A DNA stretch of 64,000 nt. Source: Mermis nigrescens (taxonomy: Eukaryota > Nematoda > Enoplea > Mermithida > Mermithidae). Location: positions 19,465,735 to 19,529,734 of the forward strand of contig JAVLUZ010000142.1 in NCBI GenBank assembly GCA_036768485.1, written 5' to 3'. Below, piece after piece: positions 11,948 through 20,447 of this stretch. The notes under the pieces were generated by a model. That model was given only the letters and a program-made list of their open reading frames with translations, did not search any database and was not told where the DNA came from. Every line of letters starts with the position of its first letter. The stretch's first letter is position 1. A program made the translations under genes and the position numbers.

Positions 11948-12112
11948 CAGGCACGTAGCTGTGGGGGGGACTGGGGGGGTCCGGATCCCCCCAAAATTCA
12001 GAAAAAACCCAAAAAATAGGACTTTTTACATGTTATTCTGTACTATTTTTGGCTTAGACCCCCCAAAATTGGTGTTGGTCCCCCCAAAATAGGAGGGCCA
12101 GCTACGTGCCTG
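11948..12112 (+). mobile_element. 165-bp hAT-like MITE inserted in pol
   Basis: Perfect 14-bp terminal inverted repeats CAGGCACGTAGCTG / CAGCTACGTGCCTG are flanked by a perfect 8-bp duplication GTCATTCC (11940-11947 and 12113-12120). The interior is rich in G and C runs (CCCCCCAAAAT). Removing the element and one GTCATTCC leaves a continuous RNase H to integrase reading frame, so it is a clean secondary insertion. It has no coding capacity. Confidence 0.93.
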
Positions 12113-13513
12113 GTCATTCCAAAATCGCTTCGTAGTTTCATCTTAACCGAATTTCATGATTCCATCTTTGGAGCCCATTTCTCTGCGCGAAAAATCTTAC
12201 CCGCCATTCAGCTTCGTTACTGGTGGCCTAGAATGGAGAATGATGTGCTTGCATGGTGTAAGAATTGTGAGGTGTGTTTGCAGCGTAAGGTAGCGAATAA
12301 CCCCACCACCATACCTCTGCAGCCCATCGAAGTTTCAGCACCCTTTGAGTTAATCGCGTGTGATTGTCTCCATATGCCTCGCTCGACGTCCGGGAATGAT
12401 CAAATTGTTGTTTTCATGGACTATTTTACTAAGTATGTTGAAGCGTTTGCAGTGTCTGATATAAAAGCGGTCACCATAGCAAACCTATTATTGCACAAAG
12501 TAATTCCTAGACATAGCATTCCAAAGCGATTTTTAACTGATCAAGGCTCAAATTTCACATCAGCGCTAATTTCCGAAGTTTGCAAATTACTAAGTGTTCA
12601 AAAAGTTTTCACAACCCCTTATCATCCTCAGTGTGATGGGTTGGTTGAACGGTATAATCGAACACTCATCGATGGACTTTCTAAACTAAGCGCGAGAAAT
12701 CAATAGGACTGGGAACAATTTTTGCCCTTTGCTTTATTCGCGTATCACGCAACGCCGCAGTCATCTACAAATATTTCGCCATTTGAGATGCTGTACGGTC
12801 GTGAACCTTCTTTTCCACTCGATATACAGCTTTTAAGCGATCTCGCGTTGAATCCTAATATACCTAACATCGCTGAAAAATATCTTGCTGATCTGAAACT
12901 TACGCTTCTTAACTTACACGATATTGCTAGCGAAAATCTTGCTAAAGCGCGTAACCATCAGAAAAAGGAGTATGACAAAACAACGCGCGAAAGTAAATTT
13001 GCAGTTGACGATATTGTATATCTCAACAATAAAGCGGTAATTCAGCCTGAAATTGGAAAACTTTCACCTAAACAATTAGGTCCATATCGCATCAAAGCCT
13101 TGCCAACGCCTGAAACTGCGCGCATCATCTATTTGCATAATCCTTTAATCGAACATGTAGTGCACCGTAATCGCCTCTTACCTGCCCCAAAGTTGCCCTA
13201 TTCCGATCTCATTGCCGAAAAGTACGCATACGTACCCGGTGATTTTGTTTTAGTTAAGCTACCGCGTCGACCTGTGTGTCCGGCAGTAGTTATAACTTTT
13301 GAGGAATTAGCGGGCCGGGAAAGGAATATGAGGGAGTGTGCGCCTATTCGTTTGTTAATTGGTGCTAAATCGGCACATGCCGTGCCCTTAACTAACGTTA
13401 CACCTTTTGCAGAGCCATGGCTGAGCAGCGTGCCCCAACAGAAGAGGACGTCGTGGACCGAGATCGTCCGACGTTTAGCCTCGGGAACGACAACGATGCC
13501 GCCCATTTCCTAG
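12113..13513 (+). pseudogene. pol: integrase with GPY/F C-terminus
   Basis: The zinc-binding HHCC module (FHDSIFGAH ... CEVCLQRK) spans about 12150-12290. The DDE core follows: first D in ACDCLHM, second D in LTDQGSNFTS, E in LVERYNRTL. A TAG stop at 12704-12706 breaks the frame; it resumes at once with LPFALFAYHATPQSSTNISP. The C-terminal part carries KLSPKQLGPYRI (GPY/F type) and a basic tail ending at 13513. The end overlaps the third coding region by 97 bp in another frame. Confidence 0.9.
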
Positions 13514-15216
13514 TAGCGCTCGAAGCTGCGGCTGCTGCAAAGCAGTATCGCGCAGAGGTGTGCCCTTTACAGTTCCTTTACTTCGAAAACGACGAACACG
13601 TGACTCCCAATCTTCGCGAACCATCACACCACAAAACGCCACACCACTACGATTGTATCTATGCCCAACGTAAGTGGTGGCTGGCAACAATGGACCGTAT
13701 TCCGTTGTCAGCGCCATATGTGCCCAAAAACGCCATTCGACGTACCGTAATGGTCGAAACACACGAACAGTCTTATAACGCGATACGAACACTTTTCAGG
13801 TCGTCTAATCATCTGAACAGCCAGTGCTTTTTTGGCTTCGACTCCGAGCATGTCAACGACCGTTCGTTCATGCCCTACCGCGTTTGGGAACGATATTGGC
13901 AACAACTCGATCCCAACTACATGCAGGCCAACAGTCCTTTTGTTCGATACATTCAGATCGCCGACGTTCGTGGCCATGTTTTTGTTTGGGATATTTCTAG
14001 GTTTCCACAGCCCCCGTTTGGGCTGGCGGAGTTGCTTGAGACACAGCTGCGAGATGTTTTTCTAGCCTGCCACGATCCTAGTAACGATAAGATTGCCTAT
14101 TTTCACGTCTACGGCCCACATCGCGCAGATGTAGTGGCCTATTTACAAAATCGTGATAGCTTTCCTCCACCGCGTTCGGTTTTCAGGGCCAATATTTTAG
14201 ATACGCTGGTGATGAGCCGCTTTTTCATGGTTGAACATCGTATCGATGCCGGAAATCATCGCCTAAAAACGTTGGCAGCTTTCTTCTTCGATATGCAGCC
14301 GGATTCTTCAGCAGTCACGTGGATTGGCCAGGCATGGAACATGCCTTTGACGGGTCCTATGTTACGGTATCTCGTTTTAGACCAGATTTTCTCGCTCGAT
14401 GTCTACATTCTTATCGATACGTATTCGCCAAATATGAGTCAAATTTCTCCTCGTCGTGTTCCACCAGGTTTTACTTTTGAGGGTGACGAACGTTCCATCC
14501 AGGCAGCGCCGCCGCCGGAGCCGTTATACATCAAGCTGTCGAAATTACCGCCCAATATGAAACAAAGGCGAAAAGCCATACGACGACATTTCCGCAGATC
14601 ATTGACAGCTGATTCGGACGGCGAGGATCCAACGATGATTATTTTAGATGGCTATGAGTTAGACGACCAGGGTAGGCCGCCATTTCCGCCGCCGTCGCAG
14701 CGTTCGCCATCGCCGACGCAGCAACAAGTTCTCAACGGTATTATTGCTAATTTGCCTTCCACATCGCGTAACATGCCTGAACCGATGGATACAAACGTTT
14801 TAGATAGGGTTCCAGTTGTGGCCGCAACCAGCGCCCCGTTAGGTCGGCCCCTGGATGTCAAAAATTTGCCTTTCGTCTCTCAACCGGCACGTACTCGAAA
14901 ATCGCGTTTTGAGCCCTTACAAGCTGTTCCAGCTTCAGTGGCTCCTCCTCCGCCTGCTTACTTGGCGCCGACGGATATCCAAAATATCATGGCCTCAATG
15001 ACGTTGCCTTTCGCCGCCAAGCCTTTGCCGTCAATGCGTATTCCTCGGATTTTGCAGCCGCAACCGACGGAACCAGTTGTCCTAACTCCGGCTGAACAGC
15101 CGATGCAGGTGCAGGATAACAAGGAACAACGCCGAACAACCGCCTACGCAGAATTATTTTCAGGAAACCATGCAAGAATTGCAGGAAACAGGTCAACCTT
15201 GCCTGTCTATCCATAA
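13417..15216 (+). CDS. ORF3a: DEDDy 3'-5' exonuclease-like protein of the retrotransposon
   Basis: 599-codon ORF whose ATG overlaps the integrase end. Residues about 130-335 fit the RNase D/WRN/Egalitarian-type exonuclease fold. Exo I is FGFDSEH (D142, E144). The likely Exo II aspartate is D238 in HRADVVAYL. Exo III is Y318-x3-D322 in LRYLVLDQ, preceded by the family's typical LKTLA block and W/PLT run. All four acidic positions and the tyrosine of DEDDy enzymes are present, so it may be catalytic, acting on RNA or DNA ends; the substrate is unknown. Residues 1-130 are unassigned, and about 345-590 are Pro/Ser-rich and disordered-looking. I know of no standard Ty3/gypsy protein of this kind; the assignment rests on motif spacing only. 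Confidence 0.75.
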   Translation: MAEQRAPTEEDVVDRDRPTFSLGNDNDAAHFLVALEAAAAAKQYRAEVCPLQFLYFENDEHVTPNLREPSHHKTPHHYDCIYAQRKWWLATMDRIPLSAPYVPKNAIRRTVMVETHEQSYNAIRTLFRSSNHLNSQCFFGFDSEHVNDRSFMPYRVWERYWQQLDPNYMQANSPFVRYIQIADVRGHVFVWDISRFPQPPFGLAELLETQLRDVFLACHDPSNDKIAYFHVYGPHRADVVAYLQNRDSFPPPRSVFRANILDTLVMSRFFMVEHRIDAGNHRLKTLAAFFFDMQPDSSAVTWIGQAWNMPLTGPMLRYLVLDQIFSLDVYILIDTYSPNMSQISPRRVPPGFTFEGDERSIQAAPPPEPLYIKLSKLPPNMKQRRKAIRRHFRRSLTADSDGEDPTMIILDGYELDDQGRPPFPPPSQRSPSPTQQQVLNGIIANLPSTSRNMPEPMDTNVLDRVPVVAATSAPLGRPLDVKNLPFVSQPARTRKSRFEPLQAVPASVAPPPPAYLAPTDIQNIMASMTLPFAAKPLPSMRIPRILQPQPTEPVVLTPAEQPMQVQDNKEQRRTTAYAELFSGNHARIAGNRSTLPVYP

Positions 15217-16299
15217 TTTTCTCAATTTTCGCGATTGGCTTGGACCAGAAGCAGGTTTGGAACTGTACACAGGTTTGCGTACTGACATTCAACTGTGTTA
15301 CAACTCGATGTACGCCCATTATTTGCAGTATTGTCGAATCTCTAATCCGCCGGAGAGGCCAATCATTCCGCTACGCTTGCCCACGGATCCGGATCCAAAC
15401 GAGGCATTTAGGAATTGGGTTGCGCCGCGTTTTATTACGCAGCCTTCTGTCTTTCACCGCCAGTTCTATCCAGATCCGTTGTTTACGCGAAATCACATGT
15501 TTATCACGACCGGTTATATGGTCTACGAAGTAAACATCCAATACGTCGCAAACCATTCTTTTCAGCCGACGCCGCCGCAAATGAACGTTCGACTCGGTGT
15601 CACAATTCAGCCTGAGTTCTTTCCGCATCGTATCCAGCCTCAGCCTGATCATACGGCGCCGTTGTGTTTGACGATGCTGCAAATGGTTGATATTTTCGAA
15701 GCGTTTCGTGGATTCGAGTGAGAATACGAAACCACTTTCAGCCGCAAACCGGTGTTTGCTACTGCGCACGTGTTGCAAGCTACATCACTGTTGCGCTATT
15801 TAGATCAATGTTTCTTCATTTTCGCGACGTTGTATGGCGATCCTGGAATTGCCTGGCGAATGTGTGAACAGATTCGACGGATGCTTCGTGCCGCCTTCTT
15901 TGGTCCGACGTATACTCAATTTCCGAGGGAAGCCTTCGTAGAATTTCCTGAGTTAGCAGAAGAAATTGAGGATCCGGTTGTGCTACATCGCGATATTCAG
16001 CTAATTCGCGAAGCCACAGATCCTGACTTAACGGTGCCTGCTCAATTTGGCCGTCACAAATCGCGCCAACACTCTACGCATTATCTTCTGAAAAAACTAC
16101 CTGACGAATTGAACAATATTTGCCAAAACCAGCAGAGACGCCAATTGCACAAACGACTCGCTGATGCGGAGGACCCAAGTGGCCCCCAAGCGAAGAAACG
16201 ACGAAACGTTTCAGATCTTTCCTTACAGGCTCAGATCAACTTACGCCAGTCCCGAATGATAATCGAGAAAGCCAATCGTGAAACTCAACCGATGCCGCC
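15110..16299 (+). pseudogene. ORF3b: unknown middle part of the third coding region
   Basis: Open in a different frame from ORF3a and overlapping its end. It enters from a Pro/Gln-rich stretch near 15122 and contains SIHNFLNFRDWLG, MYAHYLQYC and many aromatic residues. A single TGA at 15719-15721 interrupts it, and the same frame continues at once to 16299. The second half has FIFATLYGD and a helical, charged end (KKLPDELNNIC, QAKKRRNVSDLSLQ). No signal peptide or membrane segment is visible, so it does not look like an envelope protein. The frame switch near 15.1 kb may be a mutation or a true frameshift site. I do not recognise the fold. Confidence 0.55.
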
Positions 16300-16307
16300 A
16301 TTGCCAC

Positions 16308-16567
16308 CACACCTGGGCGTGGGGGTTTTCAGGGGGTATGCACCCCCAGAAACCAAAATACCCCCCAGAAATCAAAATACCCCCCCAGAATTCAATTTTT
16401 GAAATTTTTTTCGCTTTTTTCGCAATTTTTTGATGCCAATGGATAGTGCTTGATGAGAAACGTCGAAAAATGGTGTTTTTATCACCATACCATCGTTTTT
16501 AAGGCCATTTTTTGACCTTCAAAAAAATCTTGCACCCCCCCCAGAAATTTCTTGCTGCCCACGTATG
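16308..16567 (+). mobile_element. 260-bp MITE (CAYACGTGGGC family) inserted in ORF3
   Basis: Ends CACACCTGGGCGTGG and CTGCCCACGTATG, with an 8-bp duplication ATTGCCAC / ATTGCCAT (16300-16307 and 16568-16575). The interior has A/T runs, GTCGAAAAATGGTGTTT and CCCCCCAGAA blocks. The same family occurs at 23604-27232 (interrupted), 41310-41451 and 44722-44956. The 268-bp net addition shifts the frame by one, exactly matching the frame change between ORF3b and ORF3c. Confidence 0.88.
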
Positions 16568-17579
16568 ATTGCCATGCGTTACTGTTGCACGTAAGCCAGG
16601 ATCTTTAGCCATGGCCTCTGAAATAAGACGTGAGGATGAGAACGCGTACATGGAACGCTTACGATCCTATCACGAAGCCATTCCTTTATTAAGGGCCAGC
16701 CGATACGTCCGGAATAAATACGAACATACTCAACGAGCTATGCGTGCCAATCAAAAATGACGAGAGCGACGCAAAAGGCAAGCAATGATCTATCGCCAAC
16801 TGGCGTTATTATCGAAACCATCTGAAAACGAACCCGGACCCTCTTCTTTGTCTCGTTTCAGACAGAATTCGCCCCAGTTACCGGCAGCATGGACGCCGCG
16901 TGAGCAATTGCAGCAGCGGCCAACGCAGCAACACCAGCCGCGTTCAACCCCGCCGCCGCGAGCAGTGCAGCGCCAAAGGTCGCCGTTGCATCAACGCGAA
17001 GGTTTTGGGCATGGCTCATTACTGACGCATTGGTTGCAGCAGTCGGCTGACAATGTCGGCGGTTATCAACAGTGGCAATTCGAATCGTCGCAGCAGCATT
17101 CGCCGCAGCGTCAACGCGAAGGCGTTGGGCGTCGCCCATCACCAACACGTTGGTCGCCGCGGTCAACCGTTAGTCTCGATCGGCCGCAACACGAACGCCG
17201 TTCAATCTCCCGGTCAAATGAGTTTTGGGGTCAACCACAACCACAACCATACCATTTGCGCTCTCCTTCGCGCGAATCCGGCAGTTTTGGGCGCTTTCCT
17301 TCTCCACCGCGCCGTGATCAAAGGTTCGAGGAGTTCCGCCATCCGGCTACTCCGTCTAGTCAACCACGAGTTTATTATGGATTCGAAGCACCATCGCCGG
17401 ATGCCGTTTCGTACGACGAGCATCGTAGCCTGCGCAAACGCATGCAACTGCGCGTAAATTTATTGGATGAGGATCACCCGTCGAATCGTCGCTCTACGGA
17501 CTCGAGTGACTCGTCGCGTCGCTCGATTCGATCGTCTCGTTTCTTTCCGACGTCGAAACCCGACCATAAACGCCATTGA
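16568..17579 (+). pseudogene. ORF3c: Gln/Pro/Ser/Arg-rich tail
   Basis: Continues ORF3b after the MITE. It opens with a charged helical segment (SEIRREDENAYMERL), is broken by TGA at 16758-16760 and reopens at once (RERRKRQ). A low-complexity tail of repeated HQREGFG / RQREGVG and SPT/RSPSR motifs then ends with TGA at 17577-17579. SR-rich and basic, suggesting nucleic-acid binding, but this is inferred from composition only. It may be translated as one product with ORF3a and ORF3b in an intact relative. Confidence 0.55.
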
Positions 17580-18097
17580 TAGCCACGTTTGGCTCGCTTA
17601 CCACATTAATTTGGACTCTGCGATTGTGCCGATGGCCAGCAGCATTTTATTCGTTTGGATCAACGTTGTCTTTTTCGCGTCTTGTGTAAAGCGTCTTTAT
17701 TATAAAACTACTAGTTCGCGGTCCGTTATTGCCTGTATCTTTAAAATTTTTGTCTTTAAATTTTGCATAATCTCGTCATTTTAAGCTTGTTGATTCCTGA
17801 ACTTGCTCAGAGCAAGTGTGGCCTTATTTTATCTTAACTTTATCTAAAACCTACGTAATTTCCTTTTATCCAAATTTATTTTTCAGGTTTCCGCACTACT
17901 TGATAGAGGCTCGGTCATGGATTCAGCCGCCATACTTTTTAACTCAAAATTTTTTTCCCATCCACAGGGGGCCCAACCAAAATTTCGATAAATTACTCAA
18001 ACTTTTCCATTTGTTGGATCCCCAACAAATTTTTCTTATATTTCAATAATTTTCATTCCAATTAAAAAATTCGGCCCGTGTTCCGAATTTTTTCCCG
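17580..18097 (+). other. Non-coding 3' region of family A element
   Basis: AT-rich 518 bp between the end of the third coding region and the polypurine tract. No convincing coding sequence is seen. Confidence 0.5.
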
Positions 18098-18110
18098 GTG
18101 AGGGGAGGAG
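18098..18110 (+). other. Polypurine tract
   Basis: GTGAGGGGAGGAG immediately precedes the 3' LTR start TGTAGATAG. This is the position and composition expected for plus-strand priming. Confidence 0.85.
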
Positions 18111-19336
18111 TGTAGATAGTGTATCTACACGAGCCGTTACATGTACGGCCTTTGCGCACCTTAGTGCGCCAATTCAGACCATCCGGTCGTGTGTTTCCAC
18201 TTTGGCGACCCAGCCATATTTTCAGATCGACGATATGACATGCGGAGGCATTCCGACCACGCAGTGTCAATTGGTTGGACTCTTGTCGCTAGGTGTCGCG
18301 AGGGATACTATGATGCGACCTTTTTACTGTGGAACACCCCACAAGTCCCCTATCACTTTTCACATTTAAAACATAGGCGACATGACCGCTATTCACGTTG
18401 AGCCTCTGCGGAGACCTGGAAAATCTATGTGCAAGGTGCACACATTTTTTGTCATAAACACATTTTACAATAATTTCTTCTATTACTGTGGGCCAATCCC
18501 CCTCAGGATTATTAGTTGGTTGGTGCCAGTTTGGCTTTTGCTTTTGCGGCGTGTCATCTTCGACTATATTAGCGCCATTTATTGTTCATTGTTTTAATTC
18601 GGTAAAAGCACAAAAATCCACTGCTTAGGGGTGCATTATATCGCAAGCAGTCAGGAATTGGGATCAGGCCGGCCATAGCTTTATTTCTTGCCGGATTTCG
18701 TTGGGTAAAGTTTTTATTTATCGTTTTGTGCAAAATTCATAATTCCTTTTTCAATCCAAAAATCTATAAAAATTATTACATAATTTTTATAGTAGATGAC
18801 AGCCCGGAATAGAGCTCTTTGTTGTTGTGTTTTAAGTACAGAGTGCTGTTGGAACCAGAAATCGTAAGTAGTTTCGCCATAGGTAATCTAGTGCGAAACC
18901 CTTTCAATTCTTTTCGCGAAAAATTACTCTTTTGGTCTAAAAAGGTCTAAGGACCTAGGGCGAATACCGGGATTATCTAATTACCCCTGGTTAAGATCTG
19001 CGGTCGGCATCTCCTTCCCTTTTTCTCCATAGGTACCGGACCAATTACGTCCGTGGAGATTTTAGGTAGTTTGTATTCAGGGTCAGCTTGGAAGAGTGCA
19101 GGTTTTTACCGCAGCTTCTTGACCAGCGCTAGGTGTAGCATAGGTACTTAGGTAAATCCCGAAGGTACTTACGGGGGTTCGCTGCTTTCGTAGTTGTTGT
19201 GTGTTGGGTATCTTCTCTGACGGCGTGCTGTCAGTTTATTTATCCGTACATACTTCAAGTGCTGAATCAGCCAACTCGTTTGCGCGCGCTAAGATACTCC
19301 AATAACTCGAAGCGTATGGAACCCACCTAAGTTACA
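18111..19336 (+). repeat. 3' LTR of family A element
   Basis: 1226 bp with TGTAGATAGTGTATCTACA start and GTTACA end. It is almost identical to the 5' LTR and is followed by the CTAT target duplication. Confidence 0.93.
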
Positions 19337-19412
19337 CTATAATCGAAATCTGTCAGCTTATTGTCGGAGATAGCTTTAAAATTTACGACCGAAGTTGTGT
19401 GAAACGGACTAT
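19337..19412 (-). mobile_element. MITE copy 2, right half
   Basis: CTATAATCGAAATCTGTCAG... continues the MITE left at 5290 and ends GTGTGAAACGGACTATAAG, the inverted counterpart of CTTATAGTCTGTTTCAC at 5196. Together the halves give one MITE of roughly 165 bp split by the 14 kb element. Confidence 0.8.
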
Positions 19413-19896
19413 AAGCTGTGCTTCTGCAAAAAAACAAAAAACACAAAATTTCATGTTAATGACAGGGTAAGTTTGGACTCCTATGTACACATGTATCTCA
19501 AAAATCCATCCGCGAATTTTCATAAATGGTACACTCAGGTAAGTCGAAACATCGTTAATAATTAGTTGAAGTTTAAATAAAATTTATCTGACGTGATTTG
19601 AAATATTCAGGAGAATGCACTTTTGAAAAACGTTTTTCTTACGATTTTTCGTTATTTTGCATTGTGGTGTAAAGTTTACACCAGTAAGGCGCATTAAAAC
19701 TTAGTCTAGGGTGGCCTACCATTGGAATTATGTACATACGTAAGCCGCTAGATTTGTTGAAGCATTTATAATAAGCCGTTGTTTCCAGGTTTCAGGAGTT
19801 TGATCGAGCCATTTTGATCAAGAATTCAGAATCAGAGGGCTGGAACACCTATTGAGCCAAAAAAATGAGAATAAATTTATTATCAAGTGAAAACTT

Positions 19897-19900
<4 letters not shown>
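19413..19900. other. Intergenic, nothing recognised
   Basis: AT-rich sequence between the retrotransposon flank and the microsatellite. No coding, RNA or repeat signature was found apart from a short TGTAAAGTTTACACC palindrome near 19668. Confidence 0.5.
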
Positions 19901-19943
<43 letters not shown>

Positions 19944-19953
19944 TACATATACA

Positions 19954-20044
<91 letters not shown>

Positions 20045-20082
20045 GCGCGCGCACGTACACACACACACACATACACATACAA
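19901..20082. repeat. (CA)n microsatellite
   Basis: About 180 bp of AC dinucleotides with a few ATACAT interruptions and an ACGCGCGCGC segment near 20041. It lies about 290 bp upstream of the SAP18 ATG and is expected to be polymorphic and Z-DNA prone. Confidence 0.97.
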
Positions 20083-20367
20083 ACAGAGACAACTCAAAGT
20101 TACAATTATAGATTTTGCTCACAGCAGAAGCAAAAGTATCTTATATAATGTTAATGTCTTTTTTTATATATTACTGTAGCCGAATTTAATCAAAAAATAT
20201 CACTAAGCTAGCTAAACTGAAGCAGCGCAGCGCCAGCAGCAGAAGAGCAGAAGTAGGGAACGTTGTTTTGTTATCAGACCGGCGTATTTTTGGATTGATT
20301 CGTTTAACTGTCACGCAGTTCGCTATTTTAAGCACTAGTTAATATTCGCATTTTCGTTTTGAACTGG

Positions 20368-20447
20368 ATGGCGTCTAATGCGGTTCAAATAGGATCTCAG
20401 GTTGAAGACAGAACCGAAGAGACTAAACCTGTCAACAGGGAAAAAAC
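20368..20447 (+). CDS. SAP18: SAP18 exon 1
   Basis: Encodes MASNAVQIGSQ through NREKTC. The ATG at 20368 is the first in frame (an upstream non-ATG extension is open but not conserved). The 3' border lies within ACATGTC (20446-20452), which recurs at the start of exon 2. Confidence 0.85.

Larger units (their letters stand above)
5291..19336 (+). mobile_element. Family A LTR retrotransposon (Ty3/gypsy order) with an extra exonuclease ORF
   Basis: A complete but decayed 14.05 kb element. Order: 5' LTR, PBS, gag, protease, reverse transcriptase, RNase H, integrase, a long third coding region, polypurine tract, 3' LTR. CTAT flanks both ends (5287-5290 and 19337-19340). The PR-RT-RH-IN order and the GPY/F motif after integrase place it in Ty3/gypsy (Metaviridae). 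The LTRs differ at only a handful of places by eye, implying a fairly recent insertion. Yet the coding region holds several stops, frameshifts and two MITE insertions, so this copy may have been mobilised in trans or have decayed since. It sits upstream of SAP18 on the same strand. Confidence 0.92.

Noticed and set aside
15110..16299. Third coding region as a retroviral-type envelope
   Set aside because: No signal peptide, transmembrane helix or furin-like site seen; position alone is not enough.
16858..17447. Ala-rich and other antisense frames under the ORF3 tail
   Set aside because: Shadows of the Gln/Arg-rich low-complexity coding tail.
19849..20179. Open frames of alternating His/Thr or Cys/Val in the (CA)n tract
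   Set aside because: Pure dinucleotide-repeat artefacts on both strands.
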